Shown: positions 1-8,748 of the stretch, one piece after another
How the letters are laid out: each line of letters starts with the position of its first letter
Numbering within the stretch: the stretch's first letter is position 1
Source: Rhodobacter sp.
GTDB taxonomy: Bacteria; Pseudomonadota; Alphaproteobacteria; Rhodobacterales; Rhodobacteraceae
Direction: 5' to 3'
Assembly (NCBI GenBank): GCA_020637515.1
Contig: JACKKG010000001.1
Location: 372,001 to 436,000 of the forward strand
Length of the DNA stretch: 64,000 bases
Notes under the pieces: model-generated
Told to the model about the DNA's origin: nothing
What the model saw: the letters and a program-made list of their open reading frames with translations, nothing else
The model's database searches: none
Translations under genes and position numbers: made by a program

Positions 1-613
1 ACACGGCGGGCAGGAATTTCTGCACGATCATCGGCTCGCGCGAGAAGCTGGTGAACATTTCATGCAACGAGGACAGGTTGCGGTCGCCCGCGTCCAACCG
101 GAACACCCCGGCGCCACCGTTTCCATAGAGCGGCTTCAGGATGATGTCGCCGTGGCGATGCTTGAAGTCGCGGATCTCGTCCAGGCTGCGGGCGATCATC
201 GTCGGCGGCGTCAGGTCGGGGAATTGCAGGACCAGCAATTTCTCAGGGTAGTTGCGCACCCAAAACGGATCGTTCACCACCAGCGTGGTGTCGCGGATCA
301 GGTCCAGCAGGTGCGTCGTGGTGATATAGGCCATGTCGAAGGGCGGGTCCTGGCGCAGCCAGACCACATCCATCCCGGCGAGGTCCACGCGTTCCTCGGG
401 ACCCAGATGGGCGTGGTCGCCCTGAACGCGCTGAACCTGCAACGGATGGGCCCGGGCCACCACGCGCCCCTGGTCGAAGGTCAGCTTGTCGGGGGTATAG
501 ACCCACAGCGCGTGGCCGCGCGCCTGGGCTTCCTCGGCCAGGCGGAAACTCGAATCGGCGTTGATGTTCACGCCCTGGATCGGGTCCATCTGGAAAGCGA
601 TACGCAGCGCCAT
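1..613 (-). CDS. gshB: Glutathione synthetase, N-terminal part (C-terminus beyond window)
   Basis: Second step of glutathione synthesis: ATP-dependent ligation of gamma-glutamylcysteine and glycine in the cytoplasm. The first 204 residues are visible. They show the prokaryotic GSH synthetase N-domain (opening MALRIAFQMDPIQGVNINAD), the NDPFWVRNYPEK segment near residues 114-125, and the start of the ATP-grasp domain with ILKP (158-161) and the glycine-rich loop GNGGAGVF (164-171). The start ATG at 613 has an AGGAGG ribosome site just upstream. It lies 91 bases downstream of the yraN-family gene on the same strand, so the two may be cotranscribed. Truncation is only the window edge; the visible part is intact. 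Identification is secure. Confidence 0.95.
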   Translation of the reverse strand, partial: MALRIAFQMDPIQGVNINADSSFRLAEEAQARGHALWVYTPDKLTFDQGRVVARAHPLQVQRVQGDHAHLGPEERVDLAGMDVVWLRQDPPFDMAYITTTHLLDLIRDTTLVVNDPFWVRNYPEKLLVLQFPDLTPPTMIARSLDEIRDFKHRHGDIILKPLYGNGGAGVFRLDAGDRNLSSLHEMFTSFSREPMIVQKFLPAV

Positions 614-704
614 GATACCTCCTGCCGGTCATCGGGGCGATGTGCCCCAGCCGATAGATGGCCCAGACAGAGCAAAGTTTCAACGCCTTGCAGGTCCCGC
701 ACGC

Positions 705-1058
705 TCAACCGATGAGCGCATTCTCGACGATGTGAATCCGTCCGACCGCATCCACCAGCGCGACATCGAAGCGCGCGTCGCCGGGGGCGCCGGCGGGCGC
801 CTGCCCCAGGTATTCGGCCGCGGCGTCCCGCAACCTGAGGATCTGGCGCGCCGACAGTCGTTCCGCGGCACGGGCGTGGCTGCGGCTTTTCTTGACCTCG
901 ACAAAAACAAAGCCGTCGCCCCCTTGCAGCACCAGGTCTATTTCGCCGCCCGCACCCCGCCAGCGACGGGCGGCCAGGACATAGCCCCGGCGCAGATAGT
1001 CGCGCGCGACCTGACCTTCGGCCGACAGGCCGGCGTGATAGGACAGCGATCCGGTCAT
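705..1058 (-). CDS. YraN / UPF0102 family protein
   Basis: A 117-residue protein of the UPF0102 family, which has a restriction-endonuclease-like fold and no settled function. The visible signature is GGEIDLV (37-43) followed by FVEVK (52-56), matching the acidic/lysine nuclease-like motif of the family. Length is normal for the family. Its ATG overlaps the stop of rsmI by four bases (ATGA), so translation is probably coupled. In Escherichia coli yraN sits next to lpoA and opposite rsmI; the same three families are neighbours here, which supports the assignment. Biochemical role is unknown. Confidence 0.9.
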   Translation of the reverse strand: MTGSLSYHAGLSAEGQVARDYLRRGYVLAARRWRGAGGEIDLVLQGGDGFVFVEVKKSRSHARAAERLSARQILRLRDAAAEYLGQAPAGAPGDARFDVALVDAVGRIHIVENALIG

Positions 1059-1957
1059 TCCCCCTCCTTCGACAGCGCGAGCGCGCGTTGATAGACCTGA
1101 CGGCGCGGCAGCCCCGTGGCCGCCGTCACACGGTCCACGGCTTCGCGCAGCGAGCTTTCGTCCAGCGCCGCCACCAGGGCGCTGTCCAGATCGGCGGCCG
1201 GATCGCCCCGGTCGGTGGCGCGCCCGACCAGCAGCACGATCTCGCCCTTCAGGTCGCGCCCCTCGATGGCGGCGGCGACGTCATCCAGCGTGCCGCGAAT
1301 CACCTCCTCGAACCGTTTGGTCAGTTCGCGGCACAGCGCGCCGTCGCGTGACCCGCCCCAAGCCTCGCGCAGTTCCGTTAACAGGCGGTGAATGCGTTTG
1401 GGCGATTCATACAAGACCAGGGTCGCCGGGATCGGTGCCAGTTCCGCCAGCCAGGCCTTGCGCGCGGCGCCCTGTGCGGGCGGGAAGCCGGCAAAGCAGA
1501 AGCGGTCGGTCGGCAGCCCCCCGACCGCCAGCGCCGTCAGCACCGCCGAGGCCCCGGGCGCGGCCAGCACGCTGTGCCCCGCGGCGATGGCGGCACGGGC
1601 CAGTTGGAAACCGGGATCGGCAACCAACGGCGTCCCGGCTTCGGACGCATAGGCGATCGACTTGCCCTCGGCCAGCAGAGCTATCAACCGGGGCCGCACC
1701 TGCGCGCCGTTGTGGTCGTGATAGGCGATCAGCGGCCGCCCCTTGAGCGGCACGCCGTGGATCTCCATCAGGCGGCGCAGGCTGCGGGTGTCCTCGGCCG
1801 CCAGCACATCGGCGCCGGCCAACAGATCCAGCCCGCGCAGCGTGATGTCACGCGCCGCGCCGATCGGGGTTGAGACCAGATGCAACCCCGGCGGCACCCG
1901 GCCGCGCGCGGGGCCGTAGCCCGCCCCCGCATGATCATCTTCCTGCCCATCGCTCAT
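1055..1957 (-). CDS. rsmI: 16S rRNA (cytidine(1402)-2'-O)-methyltransferase
   Basis: RsmI methylates the 2'-O of C1402 in 16S rRNA using S-adenosylmethionine, tuning the ribosomal P site. The 300-residue protein has the tetrapyrrole-methylase fold signatures: STPIGAARDITLRG (29-42), AEDTR (54-58) and SEAGTPLVADPG (105-116; usually SDAGTP). I chose the ATG at 1957; the frame stays open upstream but loses all family similarity. The gene is divergent from the LpoA-like gene and coupled to the YraN-family gene through a four-base ATGA overlap. The C-terminus carries the helical extension seen in bacterial RsmI. Confidence 0.95.
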   Translation of the reverse strand: MSDGQEDDHAGAGYGPARGRVPPGLHLVSTPIGAARDITLRGLDLLAGADVLAAEDTRSLRRLMEIHGVPLKGRPLIAYHDHNGAQVRPRLIALLAEGKSIAYASEAGTPLVADPGFQLARAAIAAGHSVLAAPGASAVLTALAVGGLPTDRFCFAGFPPAQGAARKAWLAELAPIPATLVLYESPKRIHRLLTELREAWGGSRDGALCRELTKRFEEVIRGTLDDVAAAIEGRDLKGEIVLLVGRATDRGDPAADLDSALVAALDESSLREAVDRVTAATGLPRRQVYQRALALSKEGE

Positions 1958-1976
1958 GTCTGCCCCGTTACATGCG

Positions 1977-2005
1977 TTTACTTCATCTTGTGCGTTCAAT
2001 ACTGT
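1977..2005 (+). promoter_or_regulatory. Possible promoter of the LpoA-like gene
   Basis: In the 99-base divergent gap there is a relatively AT-rich patch with TTTACT, a 17-base spacer and TACTGT, placed so that transcription would begin about 45 bases before the ATG at 2057. Match to the sigma-70 consensus is only moderate (four and three of six bases), so this is a candidate. Confidence 0.35.
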
Positions 2006-2056
2006 GTCGCGCGGCGCAAGCCGCCGCAACCCGCCCTTGACACACCGAGGAATTCG

Positions 2057-3241
2057 ATGCGCGCCAAACCCCTCCGCACCCCTGCCGCCGCCCTGACCCG
2101 CCGCAGCATTCTGGCCGGTGGCAGCCTGCTGGCGCTGAGCGCCTGCATGCCCTCGGGCTTTGGCACGGGCGCGCCCCGGGTGGACACCAACGCGCCCGTT
2201 CCGGTGGCGCTGCTGGTTCCGGCGGGCTCGTCGAACGAGGGCAACACGATCCTGGCGACCTCGCTCGAAAACGCCGCGCGGCTGGCGGTGGCGGATCTGT
2301 CGGGCGTGCAGATCGACCTGCGCGTCTATTCGACCCAGGGCGACCCGGCGGTCGCCGCGCAGGTGGCGCGACAGGCCGCGGACGAGGGCGCGCGCATCAT
2401 CCTGGGCCCGGTCCATGGCGCCGAGGCCACGGCCGTCGGCACCGCCGTGGCCCCCGACGGATTGAACGTGCTGGCCTTTTCCAACAACCCGGCAATCGCG
2501 GGCAACAATGTCTTCGTGCTGGGCCTGACCCCCGACAACGCCGCGCGCCGGGTGTTCACCTATGCCGCCGAACACGGCAAGCCGCGCACCATGGTCATCG
2601 GCGAGCGCACGACCGCGGGCGAGTTGATGCTGGCCGCCGTCAACCGCGCCGTGGCGGGCACCGGGGCCGAGATCGTCGCGACCGAGACCTACGACTTCTC
2701 GCAGCAGGGAATCGTCGCCGCGCTGCCGCGCCTGGCCTCGACCGCGCGGTCCTCGGGGGCGCAGGCGATCCTGTTCACCGCCGACAGCGCCGGCGCGCTG
2801 CCGGTTCTGGCGCAGTTGCTGCCCGACAACCGCATCGCCGGGCCGCAGTTCCAGTTCATGGGTGTGACGCAGTGGAACGTGCCCCCCGCGACGCTGCAAC
2901 TGCGCGGCCTGCAAGAGGGGTGGTTCGCCATGCCCGACCCCGCGCTGACCGGCCAGTTCGAGCAACGCTACACCGCCGCCTATGGCAGCGGTCCGCATCC
3001 GATCGCGGGGCTGGCCTATGACGGGATCGCCGCGATCGGTGCGCTGCTGGGCACCGGCTCGGCGCAGGCCCTGTCGCGCGACTCGCTGACCCAGAGCTCG
3101 GGCTTTGTCGGGGTGAACGGCGTGTTCCGCCTGCTGGCCGACGGCACGAACCAGCGCGGCCTGGCGCTGGCCACGATCCGCGACAACGCGGTGGTGATCC
3201 TGGACCCGGCGCCGCGCAGTTTTGCCGGCATGGGGGCGTAA
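2057..3241 (+). CDS. LpoA-like penicillin-binding protein activator lipoprotein
   Basis: A 394-residue periplasmic-binding-fold (type I, leucine/isoleucine/valine-binding-like) lipoprotein. Residues 1-30 are an export signal ending in the lipobox LSAC with Cys30; the TRRSIL stretch at 14-19 resembles a twin-arginine motif. The rest reads as one alternating Rossmann-like domain with VALLVPAGSSNEG (50s), ARIILGP and QAILFTADS segments. Its position divergent from rsmI and close to a yraN homologue mirrors E. coli lpoA (yraM), the outer-membrane activator of PBP1A. It lacks the N-terminal TPR half of E. coli LpoA, so function is inferred from fold and synteny. The ATG has GAGG about seven bases upstream. 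Confidence 0.8.
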   Translation: MRAKPLRTPAAALTRRSILAGGSLLALSACMPSGFGTGAPRVDTNAPVPVALLVPAGSSNEGNTILATSLENAARLAVADLSGVQIDLRVYSTQGDPAVAAQVARQAADEGARIILGPVHGAEATAVGTAVAPDGLNVLAFSNNPAIAGNNVFVLGLTPDNAARRVFTYAAEHGKPRTMVIGERTTAGELMLAAVNRAVAGTGAEIVATETYDFSQQGIVAALPRLASTARSSGAQAILFTADSAGALPVLAQLLPDNRIAGPQFQFMGVTQWNVPPATLQLRGLQEGWFAMPDPALTGQFEQRYTAAYGSGPHPIAGLAYDGIAAIGALLGTGSAQALSRDSLTQSSGFVGVNGVFRLLADGTNQRGLALATIRDNAVVILDPAPRSFAGMGA

Positions 3242-3251
3242 GGGTTTCATC

Positions 3252-6074
3252 GTGGCGCAAACCGCTTCCACCCCGTCGCCCGTTGCCGCCGACGGACTCT
3301 ACGCCCTGCCGCCCGCCCCGACCGAGGACGAACCCCTGATCTGCGAGCCGGACGCGATCTGCGATCTGGCGGCGCTGGATCGCACCCTGGCCGAGGGGCT
3401 GTCCGGGCAGAGCGACCCGCGCGAGATTCGCGCCTTTGCGGTCCGCACGCTGGTCGAGGTCCTGCGCCATGGCAACGAGGTGCTGAAAGCGGCCCTCGTC
3501 GCCGCGCCGCGCGACGCGCGGGCCTTTGTGCGCTCGCAGACCTGGCTGACCGACACGGTGGTGACCTGCGCCTTGCAAGTGGCGCAGCGGCACCTGCACC
3601 CGAACGGCGCCCCGACCCTGGGCGAGCGCATGGCGGTCATGGCCGTGGGCGGCTATGGCCGGGCCGAGATGGCGCCGCATTCCGACGTCGATCTGCTGTT
3701 CCTGACCCCGCACAAGATCACCGGCTGGGCCGAAAGCGTGATCGAATCCACGCTGTATATCCTGTGGGACCTGAAGCTGAAAATCGGTCACTCCTCGCGG
3801 TCGATCGACGATTGCATCCGGCTGGGGCAGGAAGATTACACGATCCGCACCGCGCTGCTGGAAATGCGCCTGCTGACCGGCAACGCCCCGCTGGCGCATG
3901 AGCTGCGCGACCGTCTGTGGAAAGAGTTGTTCAAGGGCACCCAGGCCGAGTTCGTCGAAGCCAAGCTGGCCGAACGCGCGGACCGCCACCAGAAGCAGGG
4001 CGGCCAGCGCTACATGCTGGAGCCCAATGTAAAAGAGGGCAAGGGCGGGCTCAGGGACCTGCAAACCCTCTACTGGATCGCCAAATACATCTACCGCGTG
4101 AACAAGGCTGCCGAACTGGTCGGGCATCAATTCTTCACCGAGGACGAATACCAGAGCTTCCGCGCCGCCGAGACGTTCCTGTGGGCGGTGCGCTGCCACC
4201 TGCACCACATCACCGGCCGCCCGGTCGATACGCTGACCTTCGACCTGCAACCCGAGGTCGCCGAGCGGATGCGCTATGTGGACCACGGCGGGCGCCGCGC
4301 GGTCGAGCATTTCATGCAGGATTATTTCCGCCACGCCACCCAGGTGGGCGAGTTGACGCGCATCTTCCTGACCGGGCTCGAGGCGCGGCATGTGAAACGG
4401 GCGCCCGGTCTGCTGCGGCTGCTCAGGCGGCGCAAGACGGTAAAATCCGGCTACCGCGTGGATCTGAACCGGCTGAACCTGACCGACCCCCAGGATTTCC
4501 TGAAAAACCCGTTGAACCTGCTCAGGATTTTCGAGGAAGCCCTGCGCACCGGCCTGCTGATCCACCCCGACGCGATGCGCCTGATCGCCGCGAACCTGAA
4601 CCTGATCGACAGCGACGTGCGCGAGAACCCCGAAGCGGTGCGCATCTTCGTGGACTTGCTGCTGAAGCACGGAAACCCCGAACGCGCGCTCAGGCGGATG
4701 AACGAACTGGGGGTCCTGTCGGCCTTTCTGCCCGAATTCGAACCCATCGTCGCGATGATGCAGTTCAACGTCTACCACCACTATACGGTGGACGAACACA
4801 TCATCCAGTGCATCAGCACCCTGGCCCAGATCGAGCGCAAGGAACTGGTCGAGGAACTGCCGATCTCGTCCAAGATCCTGGACGCCGGCGTCAATCGCAA
4901 GGTGCTCTATATCGCGCTGTTGCTGCACGACATCGGCAAGGGCCGGCCTGAGGACCACTCGATCCTGGGCGCGCAGATCGCCCGGCGGGTGACCCCCCGG
5001 CTGGGGCTGAACGCCGAAGACTGCGAAACCGTGGAATGGCTGGTGCGCCACCACCTGCTGATGTCCGACGTGGCGCAGAAACGCGACCTGGGCGACCCGC
5101 GCACGGTGCGCGACTTTGCCAAGGCGGTGAAAACCAAGAAGCGGCTGGATCTGCTGACGGTGCTGACCGTCTGCGACATTCGCGGCGTCGGCCCCGGGAC
5201 ATGGAACAACTGGAAGGCCATGCTGCTGCGGCAGCTTCACGCGCTGACCACCGACGCGCTCGAGGGCGGCGCCGAGGCCCTGAACCGCTCCAACCGCGAG
5301 GACGAGGCCAAGCGCGCCCTGCGCGAGGCGCTGGCCGACTGGCCGCGCGCGGACCTGCGCACCGAGACCGCGCGCCACTACGGCCCCTATTGGCAGGGTC
5401 TGGCGACCGAGGCGCATATCGTCTTTGCCAATCTTCTGCGCGGGCTGGGCGACAACGAGATCCGCATCGACCTGCACCCTGACGAGGGGCGCGACGCCAC
5501 CCGGGCCTGTTTCGCGCTGGCCGATCACCCGGGGATCTTTTCGCGGTTGGCGGGGGCGCTGGCGCTGGTCGGGGCGAACATCGTCGATGCGCGCACCTAT
5601 ACGTCGAAAGACGGCTATGCGACGGCGATCTTCTGGGTGCAGGACGCCGAGGGGCACCCCTATGAACAGGACCGCCTGCCGCGCCTGCGCAAGATGATCG
5701 AACGCACCTTTGCCGGCGAGGTGGTGGCGGCGCAGGCGCTGAAGGACAAGGACAAGGTCAAGAAACGCGAACGCCAGTTCCGCGTGCCGACCAACATCGC
5801 CTTCGATAACGACGGGTCGGACATCTACACCATCATCGAGGTGGACAGCCGCGACCGGCCCGGTCTGCTTTATGACCTCACCCGCACGCTGGCGGCGAAC
5901 AACATCTACATCGCCTCGGCCGTGATCGCGACCTATGGGGTGCAGGTCGTGGACAGCTTTTACGTCAAGGACATGTTCGGGCTGAAGCTGCACGCGAAGT
6001 CCCGGCAAGAGGCCCTGGAGAAAAAGCTGCGCGCGGCGATCGAGGCCGGCGCGCAGCGGGCGGCGCAAGGATGA
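3252..6074 (+). CDS. glnD: Bifunctional uridylyltransferase / uridylyl-removing enzyme (PII modification)
   Basis: GlnD senses glutamine and uridylylates or deuridylylates PII proteins (GlnB/GlnK), setting nitrogen regulation. The 940-residue protein shows the nucleotidyltransferase motif GGYGRAEMAPHSDVDLL near 133-149, the HD-domain core LLHDIGKG near residue 558, and two C-terminal ACT domains (starting near 755 and 865, the second with DRPGLLYDLT). I prefer the GTG start at 3252, preceded by AGGG that overlaps the previous stop; an in-frame ATG at 3222 would overlap the upstream gene by 20 bases and has no clear ribosome site. All catalytic motifs look intact. Confidence 0.96.
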   Translation: MAQTASTPSPVAADGLYALPPAPTEDEPLICEPDAICDLAALDRTLAEGLSGQSDPREIRAFAVRTLVEVLRHGNEVLKAALVAAPRDARAFVRSQTWLTDTVVTCALQVAQRHLHPNGAPTLGERMAVMAVGGYGRAEMAPHSDVDLLFLTPHKITGWAESVIESTLYILWDLKLKIGHSSRSIDDCIRLGQEDYTIRTALLEMRLLTGNAPLAHELRDRLWKELFKGTQAEFVEAKLAERADRHQKQGGQRYMLEPNVKEGKGGLRDLQTLYWIAKYIYRVNKAAELVGHQFFTEDEYQSFRAAETFLWAVRCHLHHITGRPVDTLTFDLQPEVAERMRYVDHGGRRAVEHFMQDYFRHATQVGELTRIFLTGLEARHVKRAPGLLRLLRRRKTVKSGYRVDLNRLNLTDPQDFLKNPLNLLRIFEEALRTGLLIHPDAMRLIAANLNLIDSDVRENPEAVRIFVDLLLKHGNPERALRRMNELGVLSAFLPEFEPIVAMMQFNVYHHYTVDEHIIQCISTLAQIERKELVEELPISSKILDAGVNRKVLYIALLLHDIGKGRPEDHSILGAQIARRVTPRLGLNAEDCETVEWLVRHHLLMSDVAQKRDLGDPRTVRDFAKAVKTKKRLDLLTVLTVCDIRGVGPGTWNNWKAMLLRQLHALTTDALEGGAEALNRSNREDEAKRALREALADWPRADLRTETARHYGPYWQGLATEAHIVFANLLRGLGDNEIRIDLHPDEGRDATRACFALADHPGIFSRLAGALALVGANIVDARTYTSKDGYATAIFWVQDAEGHPYEQDRLPRLRKMIERTFAGEVVAAQALKDKDKVKKRERQFRVPTNIAFDNDGSDIYTIIEVDSRDRPGLLYDLTRTLAANNIYIASAVIATYGVQVVDSFYVKDMFGLKLHAKSRQEALEKKLRAAIEAGAQRAAQG

Positions 6075-6099
6075 GGCGCGAACGGGGCGGGGCGCGACG

Positions 6100-7641
6100 A
6101 TGACGCCGATCCGCCTGATCCGGTCCGTCATGGTCGTCGGCGGCTGGACCCTGCTGTCGCGCGGCGCGGGCTTTGCGCGTGACGTGATGATGGCCGCCTA
6201 TCTCGGCTCGGGCCCGGTGGCCGAGGCGTTCTTCGTCGCCTTTTCGCTGCCCAACATGTTCCGCCGCTTCTTTGCCGAAGGCGCGTTCAACATGGCCTTT
6301 GTGCCGATGTTCGCCAAAAAGCTGGAGGGCGGCGAGGACGCGAAGCGGTTCGCGCGCGACGCCTTTTCGGGCCTCGCAGGGGTGCTGGTGCTGTTCTCGA
6401 TCCTGGGCACGCTGGCGATGCCCTGGCTTGTCTGGGCGATGGCCTCGGGCTTTGCCGGCGACGAGCGATTCACGCTGGCGGTGCTGTTCGGGCGGATCTC
6501 GTTCAGCTACATCCTGTTCATCTCGCTGGTGGCGCTGCTGTCGGGGGTGCTGAACACCTTTGGCCGCTTCACCGAGGCCTCTTTCGTGCCGGTTCTGATG
6601 AACCTCATGTTCATCGGGGCGATGCTGATCGCCGGCCGGCAGGGCTGGGACATGGGCCTGACCCTGGCCTGGACGGTGCCTGTCACCGGCATCGCGCAAC
6701 TGGCCTTTACATGGGTTTCGGCGCGCCGGCTGGGGTTCACCCTGTGGCCCGGCCTGCCCCGCTGGACACCCGACCTGAAGCGCCTGCTCATGATCGCAGG
6801 GCCCGCCGTCCTGGCGGGCGGGGTGGTGCAGATCAACCTGCTGGTCGGCCGTCAGGTCGCCTCGTATACCGAGGGGGCGGTGGCCTGGCTGACCTATGCC
6901 GATCGGCTCTATCAACTGCCGCTGGGGGTCGTCGGGATCGCCATCGGCACGGTGCTGCTGCCCGATCTCAGCCGCCGGCTGCGCGCCGGCGACGCCGAGG
7001 GTGGGCGCGCCAGCTTCAACCGCGGGACCGAATTCGCCCTGGCCCTGACCCTGCCCGCCGCCGTGGCGCTGGTGGTGATCGCCGTGCCGTTGGTCGCGGT
7101 GCTCTATGGACGCGGCAGTTGGCAACCCGAGGACACCGCAGCGACCGCGCTGGCGCTGGCCGTCTATGGCGCCGGGCTGCCCGCCTTTGTCATGCACAAG
7201 GTCCTGCAACCGCTGTTCTACGCGCGCGAGGACACGCGCAGCCCGTTCCATTACGCGGTGGTGTCGATGGTGGTGAACGCGGGCCTGGCCGTCGGGCTGG
7301 CGCCGGTCATCGGCTATATCGCCGCCGCGCTGGCCACCACGCTGTCGGCCTGGGCGATGGTCTGGCAGCTTTGGCGCGGCAGCCGCAAGATGGGCGATGC
7401 CGCCCGGTTCGACAGCCGGACGCGCCGCCGCCTGCCCCGCATCGTCGCGGCCTCGGCGGTGATGGGGGGCGCGCTTTGGGGCGCGACGCAGGTCCTGCAG
7501 ACCATGTTGGACACCCCCGGCCTGCGCTATGGCGCGCTGGCGTTGCTGGTGTTCGCCGGCATGGCCAGCTACGGGCTGTCGGGCGCGCTGCTGGGGGCCT
7601 TTCGGCCCAGCGACTTCCGGGCCGCGCTACGCCGGGGCTGA
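6100..7641 (+). CDS. murJ: Lipid II flippase MurJ
   Basis: MurJ (MviN) moves lipid-linked peptidoglycan precursor across the inner membrane. The 513-residue protein is almost wholly hydrophobic with about 14 predicted membrane segments of the MOP exporter superfamily. It has the family N-terminus (SVMVVGGWTLLSRGAGFARD), the SLPNMFRRFFAEGAFN block near 50-65 and the LYARGSW-like LYGRGSW motif in the second half. Length fits the family (510-530). It follows glnD after 25 bases, a pairing common in alphaproteobacteria. It converges with the YeaQ-type gene 20 bases downstream. Confidence 0.96.
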   Translation: MTPIRLIRSVMVVGGWTLLSRGAGFARDVMMAAYLGSGPVAEAFFVAFSLPNMFRRFFAEGAFNMAFVPMFAKKLEGGEDAKRFARDAFSGLAGVLVLFSILGTLAMPWLVWAMASGFAGDERFTLAVLFGRISFSYILFISLVALLSGVLNTFGRFTEASFVPVLMNLMFIGAMLIAGRQGWDMGLTLAWTVPVTGIAQLAFTWVSARRLGFTLWPGLPRWTPDLKRLLMIAGPAVLAGGVVQINLLVGRQVASYTEGAVAWLTYADRLYQLPLGVVGIAIGTVLLPDLSRRLRAGDAEGGRASFNRGTEFALALTLPAAVALVVIAVPLVAVLYGRGSWQPEDTAATALALAVYGAGLPAFVMHKVLQPLFYAREDTRSPFHYAVVSMVVNAGLAVGLAPVIGYIAAALATTLSAWAMVWQLWRGSRKMGDAARFDSRTRRRLPRIVAASAVMGGALWGATQVLQTMLDTPGLRYGALALLVFAGMASYGLSGALLGAFRPSDFRAALRRG

Positions 7642-7661
7642 GAGAGGGGGGGGGCGCCGGG

Positions 7662-7901
7662 TCAGAAGACCTTGCGCCCGATCCATATCAGGATCGAACC
7701 GCCCAGAAAGCCGGCGATCAGATAACCCAGAATGCCCGAGAACGCGACGCCGAGAAAGCCGAACAGCCAGCTTGCGACCGCCGCGCCGACGATCCCCAGC
7801 ACGATGTTGACCAAGATCCCGGTGTTGGACTTCATGACTTGCGAGGCGATCCAGCCGGCCAGGCCGCCGACCACGATCGCGCCGATCCATCCCATACCCA
7901 T
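7662..7901 (-). CDS. GlsB/YeaQ/YmgE-family small membrane protein
   Basis: A 79-residue inner-membrane protein of the transglycosylase-associated (GlsB/YeaQ/YmgE) family, often stress-induced, with unknown mechanism. The pattern is typical: an N-terminal glycine-rich helix GAIVVGGLAGWIAS, then NIVLGIVGAAVASWLFG and the third helix with GGSILIWIGRKVF at the end. A strong AGGAGGG site precedes the ATG at 7901. It lies alone between murJ (convergent) and the rhomboid-like gene, 65 bases away on the same strand. Confidence 0.9.
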   Translation of the reverse strand: MGMGWIGAIVVGGLAGWIASQVMKSNTGILVNIVLGIVGAAVASWLFGFLGVAFSGILGYLIAGFLGGSILIWIGRKVF

Positions 7902-7966
7902 TTGACCCTCCTGCGATTGACGCCCCCTTTATGTAGGTGGGACCGACCGCCACGCAAGGTTTCCGG

Positions 7967-8662
7967 TCATCCCCGCAGTCGCGCCCGGGTGCGTTGCCAG
8001 CTTCCCGGGCCCAGCACCAGCGCCGAGGCGCCATAGGCCAACGCAAAGGCCGCGAACTCGGCCAACCAGGCGGGGCCGCCCTCGGCCAGCAGGCCAAAGG
8101 CCAGACGCGCCAGCAGCAGCATGGCGATCAGGCCAAAGGCGCGCAACCGCCTGGCCCTGTCCGCGCCGGCCTCGTGCACCTTCAGCCAGGTGAAGCCGCC
8201 GACCAGCGCAAAGGCCATGGGCATCGCGCCGAACAGCCAGCCCAGTTGATCCTGCGCCGTGACCAGACCGAACACAAAGGCCGCAACGACCGGCACCGCC
8301 AGCGCCAGGACAAGGAACCGCAGGTTGCCGAACGCCTCGGCCACGGCCTTGCCCAGGGCGGCGATCAGCACCGCCCCGAACAGCGCGTGCATCAGGTTGC
8401 CGGCGACGAAGCTGAACGTGACGTAGCGCATCAGAAAGCGGGGCAGGTAATGGTGGCCGTCGATCATCGACTGCTGGATGGCGCTGGAAAACGCATGATC
8501 CTGGATCGCCGCGATGCGCCAGCCGATGCCCTGCGCGCCGCCGACCAACCCCAGATCCGCCAGCGAGAGCACCGCCTCGACCCCCAGGACCGCCAGGATC
8601 AGCAGCCAGACCGCCCAGGGCAGCCGGTTGAAGGGGGCGGCGTTGAGATCGGTGTCGGTCAT
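7967..8662 (-). CDS. Rhomboid-like membrane protein lacking catalytic Ser and His
   Basis: A 231-residue six-helix membrane protein with the overall architecture of rhomboid intramembrane proteases, including a conserved His in the second helix (NLMHALFG, His92). The active-site serine motif GxSG is replaced by GAMP (145-148), and the C-terminal helix that should carry the catalytic His reads AEFAAFALAYG, with Glu at the expected position. I therefore read it as a pseudoprotease of the rhomboid superfamily; homologues in Rhodobacteraceae are routinely labelled as proteases. The ATG at 8662 follows GGAGG. Target and role are unknown. Confidence 0.75.
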   Translation of the reverse strand: MTDTDLNAAPFNRLPWAVWLLILAVLGVEAVLSLADLGLVGGAQGIGWRIAAIQDHAFSSAIQQSMIDGHHYLPRFLMRYVTFSFVAGNLMHALFGAVLIAALGKAVAEAFGNLRFLVLALAVPVVAAFVFGLVTAQDQLGWLFGAMPMAFALVGGFTWLKVHEAGADRARRLRAFGLIAMLLLARLAFGLLAEGGPAWLAEFAAFALAYGASALVLGPGSWQRTRARLRG

Positions 8663-8748
8663 CGGGTCCTCCGCTGGGGTTCGGTTGACGCCCCGGCCCG
8701 CCAGCGATAAGCGAACGGAACCGGATTTTCCACCATGGAGTGAGGCAG

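Noticed and set aside
2856..6131. Open frame of about 1090 codons on the minus strand opposite glnD
   Set aside because: It is composed of Arg/Gln/His-rich low-complexity sequence typical of the antisense of GC-rich genes, and glnD on the other strand is a clear full-length enzyme.
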